This document shows, piece after piece, positions 26,850 to 35,155 of a DNA stretch of 54,924 nt. A model generated the notes under the pieces. That model was not told the DNA's origin, did not search any database, and worked only from the letters and a program-made list of their open reading frames with translations. This DNA comes from Nitrospira sp. CG24D (GTDB taxonomy: Bacteria; Nitrospirota; Nitrospiria; Nitrospirales; Nitrospiraceae). The position numbers were made by a program, and so were the translations under genes. The stretch's first letter is position 1. Each line of letters opens with the position of its first letter. Where the stretch lies: positions 250,151-305,074 of the forward strand of contig NEWQ02000015.1 of NCBI GenBank assembly GCA_002869855.2, given 5' to 3'.

Positions 26850-27020
26850 GTGGCCGACGTTCAAATAGAAGACGGCATTATCAAGATCGCCAGCTTGGAG
26901 ATTCAGGATCCCAAGGCCGCCGCGGTCCTGGCAGAATATCCGCAAGTGCGCTGGGCCGAAATCACGAGACGCGCGCTGAAGATCGGATTGGGCTATCTCA
27001 AGGGCGGCGGGAAAGACTAG
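26850..27020 (+). CDS. 56-residue protein, unknown function
   Basis: This short gene starts at GTG (26850) preceded by GGGGAGG and ends with TAG at 27018-27020. The 56-residue product begins VADVQIEDGIIKI and ends in LGYLKGGGKD; the middle, DPKAAAVLAEYPQVRWAEITRRALKIG, looks like two helices. The frame, start signal and amino-acid use support a real gene. Its stop overlaps the last codon of the convergent caspase-like gene by four bases. A small DNA-binding or antitoxin-like role is possible, but I do not recognise the family. Confidence 0.5.
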   Translation: MADVQIEDGIIKIASLEIQDPKAAAVLAEYPQVRWAEITRRALKIGLGYLKGGGKD

Positions 27021-28411
27021 GGTTTCGTTGGAGTGTCGGCCTGACTCACTGCCGCTCGCGCGCGGGAATCGGTTCCGCCCAACTCGACATAGCGGCGAAA
27101 CGCCTCAACAGACTTCGCCTGATCCTTCAGATGATCGGCATAGAGTGTGCCGAGTGAAAAATAGACATCCTGGTAACCGGCATTCACCTTCAGCGCCTGC
27201 AAAAGCGCCTGTTCGGCCTCTGGGAAACTTCCCCGTTTTTCATAGATCAACCCCAACGTGTAGTACGAGTCAGGGTTCGCGGGCGCGTGTTTAACGGCCA
27301 GTTGGCCGGCGGTCAATGCCTCGTCAAGATTGGGCAAGATCTCCAGCCTTAAGTAGCTTTTCAGCACATAGGCTTCACCGAATTCCGGATTGAATTCAAT
27401 CGAGCGATTCAGTCGTTCCAGAGCTTCCTCTACGCGCTTGCCCTCCTGGAGCAACGCAAACGCCTGGTCATATTGTGCTCGCGCCGCCTGTTGCCGTTCA
27501 GCCGGCGTCTGAGGCCCCGCGCCGAGCACAAACGCCGCCTTGCGCCCTTCAATGAGAATGAAATCGCCATCCCCGTCCAGCCTGGCGGATATCGGATGTT
27601 GCTGTCCCTGCGTGGCACCGGGAAGTTCTTTCTCAAGATACGCGCCCAACTCGGAAGCCATCAGCCAGCCATTCTTGTTCAGATCCGCCGCACCCTGTAA
27701 CCCCGTCAAAAGCGATTTGACAAAGAGACTCGCATCCCCGACACGCTTGGACACTTCCCCCTTATCCCCCGCAGTAATCACCTGCATTGCACGCCGTTCC
27801 GTGTCGTTCTCCGGTGACAACCGGCCTTCGAGAGACAACTGCTGAGGCGCCGTGGCTTCCCAGCCCCGAACCGCGGTATCAAGAATGAGCAGGGTGTGCT
27901 TCGCCGCCAGGCGCCGGGTAAAGTCCTTGAGCTGGTCAAAGGTAATGGACTTGGCGACATTATTGATCTGCGCATCCGACGGAACCAGGTAGCCGAGATC
28001 CTTCCCCTCGGCATCTTGCGTCACTCCGGAATGCCCCGCGTAGAAGAGCACCAGACGATCCATCCGCCCGACCTTGCGCGGCAACATGTCCGACAAGAGC
28101 TGCTGCAGATGGCGAAAGCTGGCATCCTTGTCATAGACCTCAACCACTTCGTCGAAGCCCATCTGACGAAATGCCTGGGCCACCGTCTTGGCGTCCGCCA
28201 ATGCTCCGGGAATCGAAGGAGCCAGCAGATAGTGCTCGACCCCAATGACGACCGCCCATGACTTGTAGTAGAGCCCCTCGGGTTTCCCTAACTGGGCGGA
28301 GGCAGACTGAACTCCGCTCAATCCGGCAAGCAGGAACAGCCCGAGGACAAGACTCCTGGCGCACAAGTTTCTAGTGAACATAGTTGTGATAGATCGAAGA
28401 AAAGTTCGCAT
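27017..28411 (-). CDS. secreted pseudo-caspase (C14 fold) with TPR repeats
   Basis: This is a 464-residue protein with a signal peptide (residues 1-40, cleavage near SASA). A caspase-like domain (about 48-280) shows WAVVIGVEHY, the ALADAKTVAQAF helix and the catalytic His127 (FYAGHSG). The catalytic Cys, normally in a LDACxSG motif, is Ala180 here (LILDTAVRG), so protease activity is not expected. The C-terminal half has TPR repeats (about 315-440), for example DSYYTLGLIYEKRGSFPEAEQALLQAL. It may be a peptide-binding scaffold in the periplasm. The ATG at 28411 has GGAGA upstream. Confidence 0.8.
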   Translation of the reverse strand: MRTFLRSITTMFTRNLCARSLVLGLFLLAGLSGVQSASAQLGKPEGLYYKSWAVVIGVEHYLLAPSIPGALADAKTVAQAFRQMGFDEVVEVYDKDASFRHLQQLLSDMLPRKVGRMDRLVLFYAGHSGVTQDAEGKDLGYLVPSDAQINNVAKSITFDQLKDFTRRLAAKHTLLILDTAVRGWEATAPQQLSLEGRLSPENDTERRAMQVITAGDKGEVSKRVGDASLFVKSLLTGLQGAADLNKNGWLMASELGAYLEKELPGATQGQQHPISARLDGDGDFILIEGRKAAFVLGAGPQTPAERQQAARAQYDQAFALLQEGKRVEEALERLNRSIEFNPEFGEAYVLKSYLRLEILPNLDEALTAGQLAVKHAPANPDSYYTLGLIYEKRGSFPEAEQALLQALKVNAGYQDVYFSLGTLYADHLKDQAKSVEAFRRYVELGGTDSRARAAVSQADTPTKP

Positions 28412-28608
28412 GAGCAGCTCTCCGTGAGCCTACCCTCGGGCTGTGACGGCTGTCAAGGAATCGGCCTGGCCAACCCGTTCATTTCAAAGACTCATTCGGC
28501 ACCAGAGTAGATCCCCGTACAAATGTATGGGTTGCAGGGGGAGGCCCCTTTCTCCATAATCATCATATCCGTGCCGAGACGGCTATCGACCGAGGAGGTA
28601 AGTGCGTC

Positions 28609-30498
28609 ATGAGTGAAAAGATCGAGACTCTATTGAAGGAAAGCCGAACCTACCAGCCAAGCGCTAAGACCAAAGACGCAGCCCATATTCAGGATTACGA
28701 AACCGAGTATAAGAAATCGATTGCCGATCCCGAAGCCTTTTGGAGCGGAGTCGCCAAGGAACTCGAATGGTTTACGCCATGGAACAAAGTGCTGGAGTGG
28801 AACTACCCTTTCGCGAAATGGTTTGTCGGGGCCACCTGCAACATCTCCTATAACTGCCTTGACCGGCACGTCAAAAACGGCCGGAAGAACAAAGTCGCGG
28901 TCATCTGGGTCGGCGAGAACGATACCGAGCGAGTCTTCACCTACGGGCAACTCTACCGCCAGGTCAACCGCTGCGCCAACGCCCTCAAGAAGCTGGGCTT
29001 GAAGAAGGGCGACCGCGTCACCATTTATCTCCCCAAGGTTCCCGAACAGATCGTGGCCATGCTGGCCTGCGCCCGCATCGGCGCGATCCACAGTGTCGTC
29101 TATTCCGGTTTCAGCGCTCCGGCTCTGGCCAATCGTATCCAGGATGCGGAATCTCATTTGGTCATCACCGCCGATGTCGGCTACGACCGCGGAAAAGTCA
29201 TTCCTCTCAAGTCGGTCGTAGACGAAGCCCTGAAGACCTGCCCGACGGTTGCGCACGTCATCGTCGTGCGCCGGCAGAAGCCGGAAGTTTCGCTTGCCGC
29301 TCCCAAAGAAATCGATTGGAACGAATGGCTGAAGGGAGAATCCCCTGAATGTGAAGCGGTCAAGCTGGACGCTGAAGACCCGTTGTATATCTTGTATACC
29401 TCCGGCACCACCGGCAAACCGAAAGGCGTCGTGCATGTCCACGGCGGCTATATGGTCGGCACCTACATCACGTCGAAATATGTGTTCGACCTGAAGGACG
29501 ACGATGTGTATTTCTGCGTGGCCGATCCCGGTTGGGTCACAGGTCACAGCTACATCGTCTACGGCCCGCTCCTGAACGGCGCGACGATCCTCACTGCCGA
29601 AGGCAAGCCGGACTATCCGAACCCCGGCCGCTGGTGGGATTTGATCGAACGCTATGGCGTCTCGATCTTCTACACCACGCCGACGGCGATCCGTCTACTC
29701 ATGCGCTATGGAGAAGACTGGCCCAAGAAGTACGATCTCTCAACCTTACGCATCCTCGGCAGCGTCGGCGAGCCGATCAATCCCGAAGCCTGGGAATGGT
29801 TCCATCGCGTCACCGGCGGCGACAAACCCATCATGGACACCTGGTGGCAAACGGAGACCGGCTCGATCCTGATTACGCCCTTGCCGACGGTCCCCTTGAA
29901 GCCCGGTTCCGCCACCAGACCGTTTCTGGGTATTGAAGCCGATGTCGTGGATCGTGAAGGCAACAGTCTTCCGGCCAACGCCGGCGGATTTGCCGTTATC
30001 AAAAAGCCATGGCCTTCCATGATGCGCACCATCTACAAAGATCCGGAACGCTACAAGACCTATTGGAACACCATCCCGAACTGCTACACCGCCGGCGATG
30101 TCTGCCATAAAGACGCCGACGGCTACATGTGGTTCATGGGCCGCGCTGACGACGTGATCAAGGTTGCGGGCAACCGGCTCGGCACTGCCGAAGTCGAGAG
30201 CGCATTGGTGAGTCATCACGCCGTCGCCGAAGCCGCCGTTATCGGCAAGCCCCACAAGACTGTGGGCGAATCCATCAAGGCTTTTATCATCCTGAAACAA
30301 GGCGAGATCGAAAGCCCTGCCTTGATTCAATCGATCAAAGATCAAGTGATGAAAGAGCTAGGAAAGATCGGCGTGCCGTCTGAAATCGATATTGTGCAGT
30401 CACTCCCCAAGACCCGTTCGGGGAAAATTATGCGGCGCGTCCTGAAGGCTAAGGAACTCGGACAGGACCCGGGGGATATTTCGACGATCGAGGAATAG
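28609..30498 (+). CDS. acs: acetyl-CoA synthetase
   Basis: This is a 629-residue AMP-forming acetyl-CoA ligase. It shows the N-terminal ACAS extension (WSGVAKELEWF), the P-loop YTSGTTGKPKGVVH, TPTAIRLLMRYG, the adenylate-binding DTWWQTETGS, YTAGDVCHKDADGYMWFMGRADDVIKVAGNRLG hinge region, and the C-terminal catalytic Lys in PKTRSGKIMRR that is often controlled by acetylation. GAGGAGGT precedes the ATG. It converts acetate, ATP and CoA to acetyl-CoA in the cytoplasm, and it is monocistronic in this window. Confidence 0.95.
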   Translation: MSEKIETLLKESRTYQPSAKTKDAAHIQDYETEYKKSIADPEAFWSGVAKELEWFTPWNKVLEWNYPFAKWFVGATCNISYNCLDRHVKNGRKNKVAVIWVGENDTERVFTYGQLYRQVNRCANALKKLGLKKGDRVTIYLPKVPEQIVAMLACARIGAIHSVVYSGFSAPALANRIQDAESHLVITADVGYDRGKVIPLKSVVDEALKTCPTVAHVIVVRRQKPEVSLAAPKEIDWNEWLKGESPECEAVKLDAEDPLYILYTSGTTGKPKGVVHVHGGYMVGTYITSKYVFDLKDDDVYFCVADPGWVTGHSYIVYGPLLNGATILTAEGKPDYPNPGRWWDLIERYGVSIFYTTPTAIRLLMRYGEDWPKKYDLSTLRILGSVGEPINPEAWEWFHRVTGGDKPIMDTWWQTETGSILITPLPTVPLKPGSATRPFLGIEADVVDREGNSLPANAGGFAVIKKPWPSMMRTIYKDPERYKTYWNTIPNCYTAGDVCHKDADGYMWFMGRADDVIKVAGNRLGTAEVESALVSHHAVAEAAVIGKPHKTVGESIKAFIILKQGEIESPALIQSIKDQVMKELGKIGVPSEIDIVQSLPKTRSGKIMRRVLKAKELGQDPGDISTIEE

Positions 30499-30668
30499 CA
30501 TCGACAAGGACCGGCCTTGGATGCCCCAACCAGAATGGAAGAAGACTGAACATCTAGCCACACCACTAAACGACAAGCCTTCCGATCCGCCGCCACAAGC
30601 GCGGCTGCAGTTCACCCCGCACACCGATGGCTCACCCCCGGTGAGCTCTCATACACAAGGAGACCGTC

Positions 30669-31139
30669 ATGCGAAATCGAAGTCTAATGGGAGGAGTGTT
30701 TCTATTTGCTGCATTAAGCCTGGGGATCGCCCTCAGCGGGCCAAGCTATTCTGCAGAACCTGAAAAAGCGACCGCCAAGCCCAAACCCTCAGCTGCCGCC
30801 AAGCCTGCGGCGAAAAAAGTGACCGCCACCAGCACGAAGTATCAGAGCGCCGAAACCGCCGGAAAGGCTCCAACCTGCTTCGGCATGGCCCCCAGTATCG
30901 ACAAAATCAGCCCCGACGAGGGCAAGGCCGGCGACAAAGTGACGATTACGGGAGCGAGCTTTGGAAACAGCGATTGCCTGCGGAGTATTTCATTTGGACC
31001 GGGCCACGCCGCCACATTCAAAATTGAGAGCGACAGCAAGATTTCCGCGACCGTCCCCAGTGGCGGACGCAAAGGCCTGGCGATGCTCACCGTCACAACC
31101 GCATCGGGCGAAGTCTCAAAAACGTTTTTGGTGAAATAA
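30669..31139 (+). CDS. exported IPT/TIG-domain protein
   Basis: The protein is 156 residues with a signal peptide (cleavage near SYSA), an Ala/Lys/Pro-rich linker (about 30-60) and one IPT/TIG immunoglobulin-like domain (about 73-156) beginning PSIDKISPDEGKAGDKVTITG. Cys residues in APTCFG and SDCLR may pair. The ATG has AAGGAGA upstream. The linker suggests it is held at a distance from the membrane or is cell-surface exposed. The coding sequence from 30837 to 31128 is repeated at 32013-32304 on the other side of the higBA module. Confidence 0.75.
   Translation: MRNRSLMGGVFLFAALSLGIALSGPSYSAEPEKATAKPKPSAAAKPAAKKVTATSTKYQSAETAGKAPTCFGMAPSIDKISPDEGKAGDKVTITGASFGNSDCLRSISFGPGHAATFKIESDSKISATVPSGGRKGLAMLTVTTASGEVSKTFLVK
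30837..31128 (+). repeat. direct repeat, copy 1 (inside the TIG-domain gene)
   Basis: This 292-base stretch is the first copy of a direct repeat whose second copy lies at 32013-32304. The two align without gaps, with scattered single-base differences mostly at third codon positions. The higBA module and its promoter lie between the copies. Confidence 0.85.
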
Positions 31140-31299
31140 GCGATTGATTGAGGGTGATTCCCCGTTCTTGACCAAGCACAAGGTTGAGAACGGGGCGCTG
31201 GATTAGGCTTACGTCCGCGCCTTCCAGGAAGTTTTTGGGGTCGGGTTCGCAAAGTACATATCCATCGGAGCACACACCCAGATTATTTAGAATGTCCCC

Positions 31300-31328
31300 G
31301 TTTGTCCTTTCCGGCCGAAAGGGCAAAC
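31300..31328. repeat. 12-bp stem inverted repeat downstream of higA
   Basis: GTTTGTCCTTTC and GAAAGGGCAAAC pair over 12 positions (one G-T) with a 5-base loop CGGCC. It lies in the 231-base gap between the TIG gene and higA. No T-run follows on either strand, so it is a weak terminator candidate for both converging genes. Confidence 0.4.
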
Positions 31329-31370
31329 CAAACTCCGAGACATTTCACCGCGTCCGCCTCGAAACACCTG

Positions 31371-31664
31371 TTAGGCCGCTGTGAGCCTGACTTTCACAAC
31401 CTTGCCGAGCTTCACATGCTGCTTGGCTTGCCAGAGATCGTGGTTGTACTGCATGGCAAGCCAACTCTCCGGAGAACGACCAAGAGCCTTCGAAAGGCGT
31501 AGCGCCATTTCAGAACTGATGCGGCTAGTGCCCGTAAGAATGCGATTCAGCGTTGAAGCAGCCACGCCGAGCTTCCCGGCCAACTCGCGGCCGCTCAGAT
31601 TGTTGGGATCCAGATAGACCTGAATAATGAACTCGCCGGGATGGGGAGGATTGTGCATAGCCAT
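31371..31664 (-). CDS. higA: HigA-family antitoxin
   Basis: This 97-residue protein starts MHNPPHPGEFI, the hallmark of HigA antitoxins, followed by a helix-turn-helix domain (about 25-65, LAGKLGVAASTLNRILTGTSRIS). It begins at the last base of the toxin gene, giving the toxin-first order usual for higBA. HigA neutralises HigB and represses the operon. The recognisable operator is the inverted repeat at 31959-31975. A second in-frame ATG two codons in is an equally good start. Confidence 0.92.
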   Translation of the reverse strand: MAMHNPPHPGEFIIQVYLDPNNLSGRELAGKLGVAASTLNRILTGTSRISSEMALRLSKALGRSPESWLAMQYNHDLWQAKQHVKLGKVVKVRLTAA

Positions 31665-31942
31665 TAGTGGTAGTCCTCATAATCCAAGACGTAGGCGTGC
31701 CCGTCTTTGAACTTGAACGTTACGCGCCAGTTTCCATTTACCCACACAGACCATCGTCCGCGCTCCGATCCTTTCAAAGAATGCAGTCGAAACCCTGGAA
31801 CGCTCATATCCTCAATAGACAGAGCCGTGTCCAAGGCCGCTAACAGCATGCGCAGACGCTTGGAGTGGTCCGGCTGGATACCCGCCGCGCCTCCCGACTC
31901 AAAGAACTTCCTAAGCCCCTTGTGTCGGAATGATTGGATCAC
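31664..31942 (-). CDS. higB: HigB-family toxin
   Basis: The protein is 92 residues of the RelE/HigB fold: MIQSFRHKGLRKFFESG at the N-terminus, LRMLLAALDTA, PGFRLHSLKG, and a C-terminal sheet WSVWVNGNWRVTFKFKDG...VLDYEDYH. HigB cleaves mRNA on translating ribosomes. The start is a GTG at 31942. No ribosome-binding site is present because the -10 box lies only about seven bases upstream, so the transcript is probably leaderless. It is the first gene of the higBA pair. Confidence 0.9.
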   Translation of the reverse strand: MIQSFRHKGLRKFFESGGAAGIQPDHSKRLRMLLAALDTALSIEDMSVPGFRLHSLKGSERGRWSVWVNGNWRVTFKFKDGHAYVLDYEDYH

Positions 31943-31948
31943 AGGCTA

Positions 31949-31977
31949 CGTATAGCATGTTGCGCATCACGCAACAA
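31949..31977 (-). promoter_or_regulatory. higBA promoter with overlapping operator
   Basis: On the minus strand, TTGTTG (31972-31977) and TATACG (31949-31954) are 17 bases apart. The spacer and -35 box are covered by a perfect inverted repeat GTTGCG-N5-CGCAAC (31959-31975), the expected type of site for a HigA dimer. The predicted start point is at or one base before the GTG of higB. Confidence 0.65.
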
Positions 31978-32012
31978 GACCTGGCGCTCAGCGCTACGCC
32001 GCCACTCAGGCG

Positions 32013-32304
32013 AAATACCAGAGCGCCGAAACTGCGGGAAAGGCTCCTGCCTGCTTCGGCATGGCCCCCAGCATCGACACCGTCAGCCCCGACGAGGGCA
32101 AGGCCGGCGACAAGGTGACGATTACGGGAACGAGCTTTGGAAACAGCGACTGCCTACGCAGCATTTCTTTCGGACCAGGCCACGCTGCCACATTCAAAAT
32201 CGAGAGCGACAGCAAGATTTCCGCGACCGTCCCAAGCGGCGGACGCAAAGGCCTGACGATGCTCACCGTTACAACCGCATCGGGCGAAGTCTCAAAAACG
32301 TTTT
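32013..32304 (+). pseudogene. truncated second copy of the TIG-domain gene; direct repeat copy 2
   Basis: This 292-base segment repeats 30837-31128. It still reads in frame (YQSAETAGKAPACFGMAPSIDTVSPD...), but lacks the signal peptide and linker and has no start codon: a TAG lies upstream, in the higBA promoter region, and the first ATG is at 32061, inside the domain. After 32304 it departs from copy 1, losing the original stop codon, and reads 11 codons of foreign sequence to 32339. It is a broken gene remnant. Confidence 0.7.
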
Positions 32305-32469
32305 GTGTTCCAAAACGGCGTGGCCGCGTGGACGCTTGAACAGCCTGGAGGCAAGATGCCGCCTGGTGTGAAGATGGCGAACGTGAACTTCTACCGCGCC
32401 CATAAGGCCGAGCTGGAGAAGCTTGGCGAGCTGACAAAACAAGCGGATTGCGCCAACAGCAACAGATGA
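32305..32469 (+). pseudogene. 3' fragment of an unidentified gene
   Basis: Directly after the repeat, a frame starting at GTG 32305 encodes 54 residues (for example FQNGVAAWTLEQPGGKMPPG, NVNFYRAHKAELEKLGEL, ending DCANSNR) and stops at 32467-32469. It has protein-like composition but no start signal, and its junction with the repeat is abrupt. It looks like the C-terminal remnant of a gene whose 5' part was removed by the rearrangement that made the duplication. I do not recognise the parent family. Confidence 0.45.
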
Positions 32470-32735
32470 TCGGGCCGGCAAGGAAACGGAGGACGCGATC
32501 GTCGATGCGGCACCTGTTTCAATGGTGCGCAGTCTCCCTCCTTGCAAGTGTCCCCCCGGTTCCTGTTCCCATCACAGGCACATTCACCTGGTAATCGAGC
32601 CCGCGCGAGCGACAGCCGCTGCGAGACGGGGCTGACTGGGCATAATCAGCTCTGAATACCCATGACCGTCACTGTGCTGGGTATGCGGGAAACAACTTCC
32701 ACATCCAGGCTAGCAGGTTCCCGGCCGGTCGGCGT

Positions 32736-34976
32736 TCAAGGTCCGCCGGTCTGAGGGGAGGTCAGCGGTCGGAGTTCCCACTCCCAGGTATACAGACTGC
32801 TTCCAGTAGCGCTCAAGGTTCGGCTGAGCGCGTCGAGCGCGATTTGAGGCAACTGGGTGCCGGGCGGGAGTAATTTCATGAAGTCATGCAACTTCCCCTG
32901 GTCGTACTGCTTGTTTCCTTTGTAGACGATCTTGTCCCCGTCATACGAATTCGCTTGCCAGGGAATGTTGAGGAGGTATGTGCCCGGAAAGAAATGCTTG
33001 GTCACGGTCGGCGGATCGCCGGGGCAGGTCTTCGTGAAGGCAGCCTCCGGATTGACCGCCGAAACCTCTATGCTATGGTAGTCGCCGCCGCCGGTAAACA
33101 TGCCCACAACATTGAAGTATCCATAGGCCGGACGAGAGGGATCAACGGGCTGATTCAAGAAGCTTGGAATCGTCACGAGAATTTGTCCGGAAATCGTACA
33201 GTCATGCACTGTTCCGGCCGCCGTCCAGGTCACGAGGGCCGGCATCAAGTCATATTGCGTATTCCCCTCCATATCTTGATACGCAGGATCGCGAGGCCTG
33301 AAAATCAAGTTCACGCGGCTTGACGTGTAACGCACGTCCTGAATATCGTCTTTCACATGCAGCGTCGCTTTCGCCCACCCTTTGACATACTGGCAACCCA
33401 CAGCGTCAGCAATGATCCGCACCTTCGACTCCCGCTGCAGCGGAGCGGTTAAGTCGCTGTTGCTTACGATGATCACGAGATTCGTCAGATCTTCATCCTG
33501 CCAGTCCCGACAGAAATCTTTGTACTCTTCCCCAGTCCAGTCCTCCGGCTCTTTCCATTCAGTGCCGATTTTCTTAATGGCCCAGACATGCGCATTGGAC
33601 TCAGTAGGCAGCTTGTTAAATGTCACTTTTCTGGTGGCGGCCTGAAATTTAAACAGATAGTAATCGGCTGCGAGAGCCAGGGTGCCACCATGGAGTTCCT
33701 TGATGTAGGGACCACTCTCATCGATCGTGCGGGTAGAACCTGGTTTCAGGCCTGGCGTGAACGTGTCGTCCTGGGTCTTGTACTGATTGGGCACGGAATC
33801 CTGGTTCCAGTTCCTCACTGTGAATCGAGGGAAATGATAGTCAAGCGGTATCACTTCCTTTATCGCTTTGATCCCATCAGCCCCAGGCGTTTGAGCGGCT
33901 TTCTGCCAGATTGACCTGACGATTCCGTCACCCTTTTCCATCGACAAATAATAGAAGAACAGCCAGGAGCCATACTGGTTCCAGGGCATGCCCAGCGTGA
34001 GGTGCAAGGTTTCGAAGAATTCGGTCAGAGGCGCCGCTGGCCGTCGCGCAAAGATGGGAGACGAGCCAGAATGCTTAAGCCACTCATAGGCCACCGAGGG
34101 GACCTCACCCAGTTGCTTCATCACCTTGTACGCGACCCAGGTAGCCGTGCTCTCTTTGAACCACATGGGCTTCATCTCGTCCAAGGCATATTGGCATTGC
34201 GCCACATGCGCCAGCTCGTGCGCGATGGTGTCGTAGATGACGTTGGGAGGATAGTCAATATTGATGAGTGCGAATCCAGACGATGTATTCCCCAGCGCGG
34301 GGGGAGCCTCATGGGTAACACCGGCATCCGCTCCCAGCGTGCACAGTTCTAAATCAACCGAATTTCCTTGGCACGCCGGAAGGCGAGGGTCAATTGTGTC
34401 GAATCGTACGAAGTAAAAATCAATCGCGTCGTCCACATTAATGTCCGAATCTTTCGTGCCGTCATCTGGCATCGGATAAGGAAAGAAATTTTTAAAGACG
34501 CCCCAGACGTTCTTGACCATAAGCTCGTACCGATCAAGATCTCTCTGTGTGCCGATGATCCAGATTCTCACATTTGTTCCGGGAACCAATCGGTTTTCCC
34601 AGTGAGGCTGGCTAGCGGAGGAGGCCTGAACTGGGCTTGCCATTGCGACGCGACGCGCTCTGCCAATCGCACTCGACATCTCAATCGGGTTTCGGAAGTG
34701 CGGCTCTACCCGCAGATCTCCATAGTTGATGAACGCTCGTGGAAGAAGCGACTCCTCATAGGTGTTCTCGCCTGCTTTCAGCGCTGCAGCGATGAGTTCC
34801 TCGCTGGTGGCGGGCATGTCGGGCTTATCGTCAACCTGTTGTGGGGAATCTGCACGGGGGGCCGTTGTAACATCGGACGCTGGCGCAGCAAGTGCTATTG
34901 CCACATAAGTGGCAGCGCTCACGGCGACAAGCGCGATGATGACTATCGTGCCTCTGGACCAAGGGGATATGGCCAT
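32736..34976 (-). CDS. large secreted zinc metallopeptidase-like protein (HExxH), unknown family
   Basis: This is a 746-residue protein beginning with a signal anchor or signal peptide (residues 10-35). A gluzincin-type site is visible: His253-Glu254-Leu-Ala-His257 (TIAHELAHVAQ) and a third ligand candidate Glu275 in MWFKESTATW, 18 residues later. The region before it is Cys-containing and rich in Asp (FPYPMPDDGTKDSDINVDD). The C-terminal 350 residues are beta-rich and may be binding domains. The ATG at 34976 follows GAGGAGG. It probably cleaves extracellular or periplasmic proteins; substrate unknown. Confidence 0.7.
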   Translation of the reverse strand: MAISPWSRGTIVIIALVAVSAATYVAIALAAPASDVTTAPRADSPQQVDDKPDMPATSEELIAAALKAGENTYEESLLPRAFINYGDLRVEPHFRNPIEMSSAIGRARRVAMASPVQASSASQPHWENRLVPGTNVRIWIIGTQRDLDRYELMVKNVWGVFKNFFPYPMPDDGTKDSDINVDDAIDFYFVRFDTIDPRLPACQGNSVDLELCTLGADAGVTHEAPPALGNTSSGFALINIDYPPNVIYDTIAHELAHVAQCQYALDEMKPMWFKESTATWVAYKVMKQLGEVPSVAYEWLKHSGSSPIFARRPAAPLTEFFETLHLTLGMPWNQYGSWLFFYYLSMEKGDGIVRSIWQKAAQTPGADGIKAIKEVIPLDYHFPRFTVRNWNQDSVPNQYKTQDDTFTPGLKPGSTRTIDESGPYIKELHGGTLALAADYYLFKFQAATRKVTFNKLPTESNAHVWAIKKIGTEWKEPEDWTGEEYKDFCRDWQDEDLTNLVIIVSNSDLTAPLQRESKVRIIADAVGCQYVKGWAKATLHVKDDIQDVRYTSSRVNLIFRPRDPAYQDMEGNTQYDLMPALVTWTAAGTVHDCTISGQILVTIPSFLNQPVDPSRPAYGYFNVVGMFTGGGDYHSIEVSAVNPEAAFTKTCPGDPPTVTKHFFPGTYLLNIPWQANSYDGDKIVYKGNKQYDQGKLHDFMKLLPPGTQLPQIALDALSRTLSATGSSLYTWEWELRPLTSPQTGGP

Positions 34977-35155
34977 GAGAAGCGCCTCCTCTTCAGACGA
35001 AGACCGCATAACACTCGAATCGATCGATTCAAGCTAGACAGAGCGAAGGGCTGTGTTAGAGCCTGCGAGATTGTAGGATCAGCCCATCAGAAAAGCTAGC
35101 GTGGATCACCCCGAACGGCTGCGCCCCCTTCCCGCCCTGTGATAGCATCAACCGG

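Noticed and set aside
31340..31380. Integron attC-like site at the end of higA (minus strand GCCTAAC with GCGGACGC)
   Set aside because: Only one half-site resembles attC; no matching GTTRRRY half or foldable partner was found downstream, and the other cassette boundary is missing.
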